From positions 248,001 to 312,000 of the forward strand of contig JACRNY010000001.1 of NCBI GenBank assembly GCA_016214695.1: a DNA stretch of 64,000 bases, given 5' to 3'. The stretch is from Nitrosomonadales bacterium. Its GTDB lineage: Bacteria > Pseudomonadota > Gammaproteobacteria > Burkholderiales > Gallionellaceae. The stretch's first letter is position 1, and each line of letters starts with the position of its first letter. Below, in pieces: positions 1 to 11,200 of the stretch. The position numbers and the translations under genes were made by a program. The notes under the pieces were generated by a model, which saw only the letters and a list, made by a program, of their open reading frames with translations, had not been told where the DNA came from and did no database searches.

Positions 1-635
1 ACAACCAGTCCGCGGTGACCATCCACGTGCTGCAGGGCGAGCGCGAGATGTCTTCCGGCAACAAGAGTCTGGGCCAGTTCAACCTGTCCGACATCCCGCC
101 GGCACCGCGCGGCATGCCGCAGATCGAAGTGACCTTCAACATCGACGCCAACGGCATCCTGCATGTGAGCGCGAAGGACAAGGCCACCAACAAGGAAGCC
201 AACATCACCATCAAGGCCAGCTCCGGCTTGAGCGAGGAAGAGATCAACCGCATGGTGGCCGATGCCGAGGCGCACGCCGACGAAGACAAGAAGGCCATGG
301 AACTGGTGACCTCGCGCAACCAGCTGGATGCGCTGATCCACTCCACCAACAAGTCGATGAAGGAATACGGCGAGCAATTGTCTGCTGACGAGAAGGCCGC
401 CATCGAGGCTGCGGTGAAGGATGCCGAAGGCGTGGTGAAGGGCGACGACAAGGCCGCCATCGACGCCAAGGCCGAAGCACTGGCCACCGCCGCGCAGAAG
501 CTCGGCGAAAAGATGTACGCCGCCGAGCAGGCCAAGGCGCAGGCAGCAGGCGGTGCACAGCCCGGCAACGAAGCCAAGGCGGACGACGCCGACGTGGTTG
601 ATGCAGAGTTCACCGAAGTAAAAGACAAGAAGTAA
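1..635 (+). CDS. dnaK: Chaperone DnaK (Hsp70), C-terminal part
   Basis: The gene enters from the left edge; reading in frame from base 3 gives about 210 residues to the TAA. The visible part is the substrate-binding beta-sandwich ([32 protein letters not shown]) followed by the helical lid and an acidic tail ending in EFTEVKDKK, all typical of bacterial DnaK. Hsp70 binds exposed hydrophobic segments and cycles with DnaJ and GrpE in the cytoplasm. dnaJ follows on the same strand after about 210 bp, the usual dnaK-dnaJ order. The ATPase domain and any heat-shock promoter lie outside the window. Confidence 0.97.
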   Translation, partial: NQSAVTIHVLQGEREMSSGNKSLGQFNLSDIPPAPRGMPQIEVTFNIDANGILHVSAKDKATNKEANITIKASSGLSEEEINRMVADAEAHADEDKKAMELVTSRNQLDALIHSTNKSMKEYGEQLSADEKAAIEAAVKDAEGVVKGDDKAAIDAKAEALATAAQKLGEKMYAAEQAKAQAAGGAQPGNEAKADDADVVDAEFTEVKDKK

Positions 636-645
636 AACCTATTAG

Positions 646-711
646 CCACAGAGAACACAGAGCACACAGAGAAAGTCGTTACATGCACCACGCTCTCTGT
701 GATCTCTGGTG
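646..711. repeat. CACAGAG inverted repeat, dnaK-dnaJ spacer
   Basis: CCACAGAGAACACAGAG on the left faces CTCTCTGTGATCTCTGGTG on the right, so the transcript can fold into a long imperfect hairpin. A second member of the same family lies just after dnaJ (1981-2079). It may act as a processing or attenuation hairpin, but I see no following T-run. Confidence 0.7.
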
Positions 712-796
712 AAACAACTAGCCATTCGACTAAGCTGGCAAAAGACGCCAGCAAAGTCGCTGGTTATGTGGCAAAAAAGGTTTTGTAGTGATAAAC

Positions 797-823
797 GATG
801 GGTTTCGCGGCGCGAAACCCATC
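797..823. repeat. Perfect 13-bp palindrome upstream of dnaJ
   Basis: GATGGGTTTCGCG and CGCGAAACCCATC are separated by one base and form a perfect hairpin about 25 bp before the dnaJ start. Palindromes of this GGGTTTCGC type are dispersed repeats in many proteobacteria; a specific regulatory role here is not shown. Confidence 0.7.
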
Positions 824-848
824 CTACATTCAGCGGTTAACTGAAGAC

Positions 849-1973
849 ATGTCAAAAAAAGACTACTACGAAGTCCTCGGCGTCAATCGCGACGCGTCGG
901 AGGAAGAGATCAAGAAGGCTTATCGCAAGCTGGCGATGAAGCACCATCCCGACCGCAACCCGGACAACCCGAAAGCGGAGGAACAGTTCAAGGAAGCGAA
1001 AGAAGCCTACGAGACCCTGTCCGACGGGCAGAAGCGCGCAGCCTACGACCAGTACGGCCACGCGGCATTCGAGGCGGGCGGCATGGGCGGCGGCAATCCG
1101 TTCGGCGCCGGCGGCGCGCAGGGTTTCGACTTCGGCGACATCTTCGGCGACATCTTCGGCGGCGGACGCGGCGGGCGCTCGCAAGCGCACCGCGGCGCCG
1201 ACCTGCGCTACAACATGGAGATCACGCTGGAGGAAGCCGCGCGCGGCACCGAGAAGCAGATCCGCATCCCGGTCATGGAAGAGTGCGAGACCTGCAGCGG
1301 TTCCGGCGCCAAGCCCGGCACCAGCGCCACCACCTGCCAGACCTGCGCCGGCCACGGCCAGGTGCGCATGCAGCAGGGATTCTTCTCGGTACAGCAGACC
1401 TGCCCGCGCTGCCACGGCAGCGGCAAGCAGATCAGCTCGCCGTGCAAGGACTGCCACGGCACCGGCCGCGTGAAGCAGCACAAGACGCTGGAGATCAAGA
1501 TACCCGCCGGCATCGACAGCGGCATGCGCCTGCGCCACAGCGGCCACGGCGAGGCCGGTTCGCACGGCGCTCCGCACGGCGACCTGTACGTGGAGATCCA
1601 CATCAAGCCGCACAGTGTGTTCCAGCGCGACGGCGACGACCTGCATTGCGAGATGCCGATCAGCTTCTCCACCGCGGCCCTGGGCGGCGAGATCGAGATC
1701 CCCACGCTGGACGGTGCGGCGCGCATCAAGATCCCCGCCGAGACCCAGAGCGGCAAGCAGTTCCGCCTGCGCGGCAAGGGCATCAAGGGCATGCGCACCC
1801 ACACCCACGGCGATCTGCATTGCCATGTCATCGTGGAGACACCATCCAACCTGACCGAGCGCCAGAAGGAGCTGCTGCGCGAGTTCGAGGCCATCAGTCA
1901 GGAAGATACGGGTCGCCACAATCCGCGCGCCAAGTCGTGGATGGGCAAGGTGAAGGATTTCTTCGGGCAATAA
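849..1973 (+). CDS. dnaJ: Chaperone protein DnaJ (Hsp40)
   Basis: 374 residues, the normal size for a type I DnaJ. The J-domain carries the HPD motif (KHHPDRNP, about residues 31-38) that stimulates the DnaK ATPase. It is followed by a G/F-rich linker, then four CxxCxGxG zinc motifs ([32 protein letters not shown], about residues 137-212) and the C-terminal substrate-binding domain. I chose ATG 849 ([11 protein letters not shown]) because the in-frame extension back to 798 lies in a palindromic repeat and is not DnaJ-like. It works with the dnaK gene just upstream. Confidence 0.97.
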   Translation: MSKKDYYEVLGVNRDASEEEIKKAYRKLAMKHHPDRNPDNPKAEEQFKEAKEAYETLSDGQKRAAYDQYGHAAFEAGGMGGGNPFGAGGAQGFDFGDIFGDIFGGGRGGRSQAHRGADLRYNMEITLEEAARGTEKQIRIPVMEECETCSGSGAKPGTSATTCQTCAGHGQVRMQQGFFSVQQTCPRCHGSGKQISSPCKDCHGTGRVKQHKTLEIKIPAGIDSGMRLRHSGHGEAGSHGAPHGDLYVEIHIKPHSVFQRDGDDLHCEMPISFSTAALGGEIEIPTLDGAARIKIPAETQSGKQFRLRGKGIKGMRTHTHGDLHCHVIVETPSNLTERQKELLREFEAISQEDTGRHNPRAKSWMGKVKDFFGQ

Positions 1974-1980
1974 ACCAATC

Positions 1981-2079
1981 GGCCACAGAGATCACAGAGA
2001 AAGTCTGGCCAGATAATCAGCACGACGAGTTGGAATAGACCCATCGAACTCTCTGTGTACTCTGTGCTCTCTGTGGCTA
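1981..2079. repeat. CACAGAG inverted repeat after dnaJ
   Basis: GGCCACAGAGATCACAGAG on the left pairs with CTCTGTGCTCTCTGTGGCT on the right. The left arm and the following GAAAGTC match the repeat at 646-711, so dnaJ is bracketed by two copies of one family. Confidence 0.7.
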
Positions 2080-2180
2080 AGTTTTTCTGCTTCTTTTCAC
2101 ATCACATTCCTTGTGCCCCGGCGCGGCGTTTTGATTTATGATTCGCCGCGCCTTCTTCCACTCGCACAAGGAGCTTCGTC

Positions 2181-2750
2181 ATGACCAGCACGCTTATCCT
2201 TCTCGGCATCTGCATTGTCGTCCTCATTTATGCCGTCAGCCTGTACAACACTCTGGTGCAACTCAAGCACGGCGTCAGCAAAGCCTGGGCCAACATCGAC
2301 GTGCTGCTCAAACAGCGCCATGACGAACTGCCCAAGCTGGTCGAGGTGTGCAAGCAATACAAACAATTCGAGCAGGAAACCCTGCAGCGCGTGATCGAGG
2401 CGCGCTCCATGGTGCAGACCGCGCGCCAGGGCCAGGACATCGAGGCGCTGGGCAAGGCCGAGGGCATGCTGCGCATGGGACTGGGCAACATCTTCGCCGT
2501 GGCCGAGGCCTATCCCGACCTGAAGACCAACCAGAACTTCATGCAGTTGCAGACCCGCATCACCGGGCTGGAGAACGGCATCGCCGACCGCCGCGAGCTG
2601 TACAACGAGTCGGTCAACATCTACAACGTCGGCATCGAACAGTTCCCCGCCGTGCTCATCGCCAACATGTTCGCTTACACGGAAAAACCGCTGCTGGAGT
2701 TCTCCACCGCCGAGAAGGCAGACGTCGACATGAAGGCCCTGTTCAATTAA
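2181..2750 (+). CDS. lemA: LemA family membrane protein
   Basis: 189 residues. One N-terminal transmembrane helix (residues about 4-22) is followed by a long helical domain with the LemA signature (YNTLVQLKHGVSKAWANIDV, LLKQRHDELPKLVEVCKQY) and the YNESVNIYN segment near the C-terminus. LemA proteins have a short outside N-terminus and a soluble helical body; their exact function is unsettled. A good ribosome site (AAGGAG, 12 bp upstream) supports this ATG. The next gene encodes a GIDE-domain membrane protein, a frequent LemA neighbour, so the two probably work together at the membrane. Confidence 0.93.
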   Translation: MTSTLILLGICIVVLIYAVSLYNTLVQLKHGVSKAWANIDVLLKQRHDELPKLVEVCKQYKQFEQETLQRVIEARSMVQTARQGQDIEALGKAEGMLRMGLGNIFAVAEAYPDLKTNQNFMQLQTRITGLENGIADRRELYNESVNIYNVGIEQFPAVLIANMFAYTEKPLLEFSTAEKADVDMKALFN

Positions 2751-2801
2751 ACGGGCGAAGCGAGTAGTTCCTTTCCCCCAATGCAATTCGACGCGCCCGT
2801 T

Positions 2802-2845
2802 CCCTCACCTCAATCCTCTCCCGCAAGCGGGCGAGGAGGCGATCG
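2802..2845. repeat. Degenerate copy of the CTCTCCCGC palindrome family
   Basis: CCTCTCCCGCAAGCGGGCGAGG resembles the palindromes at 34026, 51045 and 54289. It fills the gap between lemA and the GIDE-domain gene. Confidence 0.6.
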
Positions 2846-2875
2846 AATCGCTACGCGAGCTTTACGTTCCCTGCC

Positions 2876-3778
2876 ATGCTCGTTTCGCTGAAACGCGAAT
2901 ACGCGCAGCTCGTCACTTCCGGCGGACAGCTCCTGCTGCTGTTCGTCGGTTTCAAACTGGAATCCTATACCGGCTGGTTGTGGTGCCTGGGCGCGATGGC
3001 GCTGGTCAGCCTGTTCGCCTGGTACTCAGCGCTGCACCGCCTGCGCATGGTGAGCGGCACGCCGACCTCGCGCATCGGCTCGGCCGCGCAGGGTTACGTC
3101 GAACTGATCGGCCAGGGTGAACCGCACGGCAACCCCGTCATCGCGCGCTATTCCACACTGCCCTGCCTGTGGTGCCGCCACCGGCTGGAGAAGCGCAACA
3201 GCGACAACAAGGGTTGGCACACCGTCGAACAGGGCGAGACCAGCGCGCCCTTCATCATCGACGACGGCACCGGCAGATGCGTGGTCGATCCAGAACATGC
3301 CGAGATACTCACCAAGCACAAGGACAGCTGGACCACCGGCGACCTGCGCTATACGGAATGGAAGCTGCTCGACATCGACGATATCTACACGCTGGGCGAA
3401 TTCAAGACCGTGGGCGGCAGCACGCTTTCCACCACGCATGAAGACCTGGTGAAGGATGTGCTGTCGGAATGGAAGATGAACAACGACGACCTGCTCAAGC
3501 GCTTCGACCTGAACAACAACGGCGTACTGGAGATGCAGGAGTGGATGCTGGCGCGTTCGGCCGCCAAACGCGAAGCGGAGAAACGACTGAACGAACTGCG
3601 CGCCCAGCCGGACACCAATTTCATGCTGCGCCCGCACGACGGGCGCCTGTTCCTGATCAGCAACCTCGACCACGAAGCGCTGGCCTGGCGCTACAAGCTA
3701 TGGACCTGGCTGCACCTGGCGATCCTGTTCGGTTCGCTCGGCACCCTGGGATGGTTGCTGCAAAATCCCCCGAGCTGA
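2876..3778 (+). CDS. GIDE-domain membrane protein with EF-hand-like loop
   Basis: 300 residues. Two N-terminal transmembrane helices (about 17-50) precede a region resembling the GIDE domain (GHPxxxYxxLPCLWCR-type sequence, WHTVEQGETSAPFIIDDGTG, YTEWKLL). A final transmembrane helix is at about 275-295. Residues around 213-224 read DLNNNGVLEMQE, a near-perfect EF-hand calcium loop (acidic or Asn at 1, 3, 5; Glu at 12). In eukaryotes GIDE domains occur in mitochondrial E3 ligases; this bacterial protein has no RING finger, so ligase activity should not be assumed. It follows lemA in probable co-transcription. Its stop lies one base from the convergent mltC stop. Confidence 0.8.
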   Translation: MLVSLKREYAQLVTSGGQLLLLFVGFKLESYTGWLWCLGAMALVSLFAWYSALHRLRMVSGTPTSRIGSAAQGYVELIGQGEPHGNPVIARYSTLPCLWCRHRLEKRNSDNKGWHTVEQGETSAPFIIDDGTGRCVVDPEHAEILTKHKDSWTTGDLRYTEWKLLDIDDIYTLGEFKTVGGSTLSTTHEDLVKDVLSEWKMNNDDLLKRFDLNNNGVLEMQEWMLARSAAKREAEKRLNELRAQPDTNFMLRPHDGRLFLISNLDHEALAWRYKLWTWLHLAILFGSLGTLGWLLQNPPS

Positions 3779-3779
3779 A

Positions 3780-4982
3780 TCACAGCGTCGCATAACGCTT
3801 CTTCGCATCCACCACCTTGGCCACATAGCCGCGCGTCTCTTCGTACGGCAGCTTTGTCCGCAGGGTGTCGTAGACCTCATCCGCTTTCATGGCGTTGATA
3901 CGATCGAGCGCTTCCTCCTGGCGCGCCTTGCCGCTCAGCTTGCTGAAGGCGCGGAACACGTTGCTCGGGCCGGTGTTGTAGGCCGCGATGGCACAGTATT
4001 CGCGCGCGACCGGATCGCGTATCTCGCGCAACGGGCTGTCGTTAAGCAGCACACTCAGATAGGTGGAGCCCAGCTCGATGTTGTTGTCGGCATCGAACAG
4101 ATATTCCTTGCTCGGCATCGCATCCTGCCCCTTGGCCTTGCGATAGGCTTCGCGGCCGCCGCTGGACGGAACCAGCTGCATCATGCCGTAAGCCGGGGCG
4201 CTGGACACCGCATAGGGATTGAATGAACTCTCGGTCTTGATGACCGCGAAGATCAGGCTGCGACTGACCGAGGTGGTGTCGGAGTGTTTGCGCACCGTGG
4301 ATGCGTATTGCAGCGCACGTTTGTCCACATGGGCATTCACCATGCTCATCTGCACATACAGCACGTTCTTGCTCACGCCGTTGGCGTCGATGGTGCGGCT
4401 CTGCAGCCTGTTGGCGACCAGGTAATCGGCATAACGGTCCACCTCCTCGCGCGTCCTGATCACCACCCCGTTCTCGTCCACCACCAGCTCTTCCAGATAG
4501 GGCCGGCCGTTGAGCTCGATCTCCTTGTCCGAGAACAGATCGACCGCACCGGGATCGTCCGGCGTGAGCAGTGCGACCACGGCGGCATTGCGCAGCTTCT
4601 CTTTCGCCTGTTCCTCGTCCAGATGCTCGATGACGATGGTGCCCGCATCGTAATCCACCACCACGCGGTTCTTGTAGTTCTCGGTGTACTTCACATAGCG
4701 CGTGCGGCTGGGCAGCACACCGGATTCGCGCTTGCCCCACTTTGCGCCGCTTTCCTTCTGCACGTTGCCCATCAGGCGGTCGTACTCGGACTTGGCCTTT
4801 TTGAAATCGACGACGATCAACTCGGGATTGTATTTGTAGGAGTTCACGCGGCGTTCGGCCATGCTCTTCAGCGCCTTCTCCGGGTCTTTCGCCGTCGCCA
4901 CCTGGATCATCTGCTGCGTGGTACAGGCCGGCAGGGACAGTGTTCCCGCCACGATCGATATCAATCCGTACTTGAACTTCAC
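3780..4982 (-). CDS. mltC: Membrane-bound lytic murein transglycosylase (MltC-like)
   Basis: 400 residues. A short signal sequence ends in a lipobox (SLPAC), so it is an outer-membrane or periplasmic lipoprotein. The N-terminal half matches the MltC-specific domain (AKSMAERR, YTENYKNRVVVDYDAG, EELVVDENG). The C-terminal half is an SLT goose-lysozyme-like domain with the catalytic Glu in IKTESSFNPYA and the motifs AYGMMQLVP and AAYNTGPSNV. It cleaves the glycan backbone of peptidoglycan to 1,6-anhydro-muropeptides. Its start is 10 bp after the uup stop, so the two are probably co-transcribed. Confidence 0.92.
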   Translation of the reverse strand: MKFKYGLISIVAGTLSLPACTTQQMIQVATAKDPEKALKSMAERRVNSYKYNPELIVVDFKKAKSEYDRLMGNVQKESGAKWGKRESGVLPSRTRYVKYTENYKNRVVVDYDAGTIVIEHLDEEQAKEKLRNAAVVALLTPDDPGAVDLFSDKEIELNGRPYLEELVVDENGVVIRTREEVDRYADYLVANRLQSRTIDANGVSKNVLYVQMSMVNAHVDKRALQYASTVRKHSDTTSVSRSLIFAVIKTESSFNPYAVSSAPAYGMMQLVPSSGGREAYRKAKGQDAMPSKEYLFDADNNIELGSTYLSVLLNDSPLREIRDPVAREYCAIAAYNTGPSNVFRAFSKLSGKARQEEALDRINAMKADEVYDTLRTKLPYEETRGYVAKVVDAKKRYATL

Positions 4983-4992
4983 CGCTCTCTCC

Positions 4993-6891
<1,899 letters not shown>

Positions 6892-6893
6892 CC

Positions 6894-7036
6894 GGCCACC
6901 TCAATAAACACAAAACTTCGTTGCAATACTGCGTTGCTCACAAAAAATCACTCCTTACATATTCCGCATATGCTGCGTCGCGATTTTTTGCTCGCGCCTT
7001 GTCTTGCTTGGAATTCTTGCGTTTCTTGAGGTGTCC
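6894..7036 (-). mobile_element. MITE-like 143-bp intergenic element, copy A
   Basis: It begins GGCCACCTCA and ends TGAGGTGTCC, so it has roughly 10-bp terminal inverted repeats. An inner block (GCAATACTGCGTTGCTCAC, CAAAAAATCACTCCTTACAT, GCTGCGTCG, GCGCCTTGTCTTGCTT) is repeated almost exactly, in inverted orientation, at 32537-32677. It carries no gene and ends two bases from the neighbouring stop codon. The family is not identified; a non-autonomous transposon or REP-like element fits. Confidence 0.7.
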
Positions 7037-7037
7037 A

Positions 7038-7487
7038 TTAACCATTCTTTTCTTCCTGTGGCAGAGAGGATTGATAGACCAGCGAGAAACCGACGGCGAA
7101 CAGCCCCATCGACAAATAGCCGAACGAGGTGGTGAACTTGTTCAGCACCAGATGCGTGTTGTAGCTGTCGATGCCGGTGGCGAAGAAATGGAACACGAAC
7201 AGCGAACCGGCCATGAGATTGCCGACCAGCAGCAGGCGATGCCCGAACTTGAAGCCATTCCCTTCCGGATTGCCCTGCGGCGGCAGGCCGCGCATGAAGT
7301 ACCAGACCAGGAACACGATCAGTAACAGCAGCAGCGCCCCGACCAGCCGTCCGGGGATATCCCCCTCGGTCGTCGCCACACCCAGCAGTTCCAGCACGAC
7401 GCGCCCAGCCGCCGCGACCCAGCCCATCGCCAACGTCTGCAACATCAGGAACCAGGCTGCAAACACATTCACATTTGGATACCGCAT
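7038..7487 (-). CDS. Small multi-spanning membrane protein, unknown function
   Basis: 149 residues. Four hydrophobic stretches (about 8-30, 45-66, 84-104, 120-139) suggest four transmembrane helices. The loop RGLPPQGNPEGNGFKFGH carries the only notable polar segment. I do not recognise the family. The start ATG overlaps the stop of the peroxiredoxin gene (ATGA at 7487), so translation is almost certainly coupled and the protein may support the same periplasmic peroxide defence. An in-frame extension back to 7865 lies antiparallel inside the peroxiredoxin gene's other frame and is not real. Confidence 0.75.
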   Translation of the reverse strand: MRYPNVNVFAAWFLMLQTLAMGWVAAAGRVVLELLGVATTEGDIPGRLVGALLLLLIVFLVWYFMRGLPPQGNPEGNGFKFGHRLLLVGNLMAGSLFVFHFFATGIDSYNTHLVLNKFTTSFGYLSMGLFAVGFSLVYQSSLPQEEKNG

Positions 7488-8026
7488 CACTTGCCCTTCT
7501 CGGTTAGTTTCTTCAAATCTTCGATGATCTCGGTCGAGTGTTTCGACGTCTCGACTTTCATATATACCTTCGCGACCTTGCCCTGCGGGTCGATCAGAAA
7601 GGTGTAACGCTTGGCGAACTTGATCAGTCCCAGATTCGTCAACGCGCCGTATTTTGCCGCCACCGCAGCGGTCTTGTCCGCAAGCAAGGGGAACGGCAGA
7701 TGGTACTTCTTCGCGAACTCGGCATGGCTCTCGCTGTCGTCCACGCTGATGCCCACCACCTGTGCCCCCAATGCCGTCAGCTTGTGCAGGTCGTCGCGGA
7801 AGGCACACGCCTCCTGCGTGCAGCCGGGCGTATCGTCCTTGGGATAGAAATACAGCACCAGCCACTTTCCCGCATAGCCTTGCAGACTATGTTTCACCCC
7901 GTTCTGGTCGGCCAACTCGAAATCGGGCGCCGCGTCCCCCACCCTGGGCAATTCGCCCGCACGCGCCATCTGCCCCACCAGCAACATCAACGAGGCGAGC
8001 AAACCGAACAGGATCAGCCACTTCAT
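7487..8026 (-). CDS. Exported thioredoxin-dependent peroxiredoxin (Bcp/PrxQ type)
   Basis: 179 residues. An N-terminal hydrophobic signal (about 1-23, ending MARAG) is followed by a complete AhpC/TSA domain (GDAAPDFELADQNG). The peroxidatic and resolving cysteines sit in the PGCTQEAC arrangement (C-x4-C) typical of atypical 2-Cys PrxQ/Bcp enzymes, after YFYPKDDT. It reduces hydroperoxides using thioredoxin-like donors. The cytoplasmic Bcp of E. coli has no signal peptide, so this copy probably acts in the periplasm. It is translationally coupled to the downstream membrane protein. Confidence 0.9.
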   Translation of the reverse strand: MKWLILFGLLASLMLLVGQMARAGELPRVGDAAPDFELADQNGVKHSLQGYAGKWLVLYFYPKDDTPGCTQEACAFRDDLHKLTALGAQVVGISVDDSESHAEFAKKYHLPFPLLADKTAAVAAKYGALTNLGLIKFAKRYTFLIDPQGKVAKVYMKVETSKHSTEIIEDLKKLTEKGK

Positions 8027-8099
8027 GGGAACCTCCTCAAATACCGGATCAGCGGGGAAGGGATTTTACGTTAGAATGCGCACGCTAACGCACACATCT

Positions 8100-8174
8100 G
8101 TCCTCGTAGTTAAATGGATATAACCGGCCCCTCCTAAGGGTCAATTACAGGTTCGATTCCTGTCGAGGACGCCA
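8100..8174 (+). tRNA. tRNA-Arg (anticodon CCT)
   Basis: The acceptor stem GTCCTCG (8100-8106) pairs with CGAGGAC (8164-8170), followed by discriminator G and an encoded CCA (8172-8174). The anticodon arm GGCCC-CTCCTAA-GGGTC has CCT in the loop, reading AGG codons. The T-arm contains the expected GGTTCGATTCC. It stands alone upstream of the PAS/GGDEF/EAL gene. Confidence 0.95.
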
Positions 8175-8201
8175 GCTGCTACACGAATCGGGAGCTTCGT
8201 C

Positions 8202-11200
8202 ATGCACGACCCTGTCCATAGCCGCTTGTCCCCCTCCGACATCCTCAAGGTTGTGCTGGTCTATGCTGTCTTCGGCAGCCTGTGGATACTGGTCTCGGAC
8301 CACATAGTCGAATGGTTCTTCCCCGATCATGCCTTCCAGACGATCGCGCAATCCCTCAAGGGTTGGGCATTCATCTTCACCACCTCTTTCCTGCTGTATT
8401 TTCTGCTGCAGCGCTCGAACAGGAGCGATCCGATCCGGCAGGGATCTTTGCGGCGCGCGGGACTCGTGAACTGGAAACCCTGGCAACTCTATCTGTTCGC
8501 GATCGCGGTGACGATCATGACCACGCTGATCCGCAACGATTTCTCGGCATCGTCCGGCGGACTCCCGCTGCTGATCCTGTTCATGTTCCCCATCATCCTG
8601 AGCGCAGCCATCGGCGGCTTCGGCCCGGGAGTCGCCGCCACGGTCGTTGCCGGACTCTCGGTCTGCTATTACATCTTCCCGCCGCTCCACAGCTTCAGGG
8701 TCGAACATCACTTCGACCTGCTCCACCTGGGCTTCCTGCTCGCCGAGGGTCTGCTCGTCAGCTTCCTCAGCATGATGATGCACGAGGCGCGCTTCCAGTC
8801 GGAGCTGGAAAGGCAGCGGGCCGAAGCCAGCCTTGAAGACAAGACCCGTGCCATGCAGTTGCTCAACAGCATCGCAACAGGATCCAGCGACGCCATCTTC
8901 GCCAAAGATCTGCAGGGGCGTTATCTGCTGTTCAATGAGGCCGCCGCCCGCAACGTGGGCAAACAGGTGGCAGAAGTGCTGGGCAAGGACGATACGGCGA
9001 TCTTCAAGCCGGAGGATGCCGCGCGGGTCATGGAAGATGACCGCCACATCATCGAAGCAGGCAAGGTCATGACCTGGAACCACACCCTGTCCACCGCGAC
9101 CGGCACCAAGGTGTTCTCCACCACCCAGGGGCCGCTGCATGACATGGATGGCAAGATTGTCGGCGTGTTCGGCATCGCACGCGACATCACCGCCATCAAG
9201 GCGAACGAGGAGGCGCTGCGGCGCGAGCGCGACCGCAACCAGCGTTATCTCGACACCGTCCAAACCATCATGGTCGCGCTCGATTCGGAAGGACGCATCA
9301 CCATGCTCAACCGCTACGGCTGCGAACTGCTGGGCTACCGGGAAAGCGAACTGCTCGGCGAGAACTGGTTCAGAGCCTGCCTGCCGCAACCGGATGGGAT
9401 GGAATCCGTTTATCCCGTATTCAAGAGCATCATGTCGGGGAATCTGGCGGGCGCCGATCAGTTTGAGAACCCCATCCTGTGCCGCGACGGTTCGCAACGT
9501 GTGATTGCCTGGCACAACGGCTATCTAAAAAACCACGCAGGTAACATCGTCGGCACACTCAGCTCTGGTCTGGACATAACCGAAAAAATGAGAACAACTG
9601 CCGCCCTGCAGGAGAGCGAAGAAAAATTCCGTGTCACATTCAACCTCGCCGAGGTCGGCATCGCCCGCGTCGCTCTGGACGGAGGCTGGCTGGAAGTGAA
9701 CCAGCGTGTTTGCGAAATCGTGGGCTATACAAAGGATGAGCTGATGAAACTCACCTTTCAGGACATCACCCACCCAGACGATTTGGATGCCGATCTCGAT
9801 TATGTGCGTCAGATGTTAAATGGCGAACGGCACACCTACAGCATGGAAAAACGCTACATACGAAAATCCGGCGAGGCCGTCTGGATATTGCTTTCCGTCG
9901 CGCTCGTACATCACGAGGATGGCACACCCAACTATTTCATCTCGGTTATCGAAGACATCAATCAGCGCAAGCTCGATGAACTTCGTCTGCGCAAACTCAC
10001 CTTGGCGGTGGAGCAAAGTCCGGAAAGCATCGTCATCACCAACATCGATGCTGATATCGAATATGTGAACGAAGCCTTCGTCCGCAACACCGGCTACAGC
10101 CGCGAGGAAGTCATCGGGCAGAACCCGCGCATCCTTCATTCCGGCAAGACGCCAAAAGACAACTACAAAGCACTCTGGGAAGACCTGGTCGCCGGCAAAG
10201 TTTGGCAGGGCGAGTTCCATAACAAACGCAAGGACGGCAGCGAATATATCGAGCACGCCATCATCAGTCCCATCCGCCAGCCAGACGGCAGCATCACCCA
10301 CTATATTGCGGTGAAGGAGGACGTCACCGAGAAGAGGCGCGCCGAGGCCGAGATCAACCGCCTGGCGTTCTACGATACGCTCACCGGGCTGCCCAACCGG
10401 TCTCTATTACTGGAACGCCTGAGCCAGACGCTGGCCACGACACGCCGTTCCGGTCATTACAGCGCCCTCATCTCATACAACCTCGACCGCTTCAAAACCG
10501 TCAACGATGCCGGCGGCCAGGAACTCGGGGATCAGCTGCTCAAGGCACTTACCGAAAGGCTTGGCCACACCATACGCGAAGGAGATGTGGTGGCCCGCAT
10601 TGGCGGGGACGAGTTCTGCATCTTGCTCACCGATCTTGCTCCGCAACAGCAGTCTGCCGCGCATTACGCACTGCACGTGGCAGACAAATTACATGCCGCG
10701 CTGCAAAAGCCGCTCCAGATAGCAAAGGATGGTCTCACGCTCACTGCCTGCCTTGGCATCGCTCTGTTCCCGGAAGGCGACACGGATACCCCGCTGGACA
10801 TCCTGCGCCGAACCAACTCCGCGCTTCATCACGCCAAACAACGGGGCAGCGGCCAGACCGCTTTCTTCGAAAGCGCGCTCGACGAAGCCGCCAAGCAGCG
10901 CTTCGACATCGAGCGCGAGCTGCACCATGCCATCACATCCGGTGAACTGCGCGTCTTCCTTCAACCGCAGGTCGATGCCGCCGGCAAGATCGTCGGCGCG
11001 GAAGCGCTGGTGCGCTGGCAAGACCCGCAGCGCGGCCTGATCCAGCCGGGGGCCTTCATCCCCATCGCGGAAGAGTCCAACCTCATCATCGAGCTTGGTG
11101 AATGGGTGTTCACCGAGGTGTGCCGCCTGCTGGCGCAGGAAGAGCAGGCAGGCGGCACGATGCGCATCTCGGTCAACATCAGCCCGCGCCATTTCCGCCA

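Noticed and set aside
2876-3778. Bacterial ubiquitin ligase activity for the GIDE-domain protein
   Set aside because: There is no RING finger and no ubiquitin system in view; the domain name is inherited from eukaryotic proteins.
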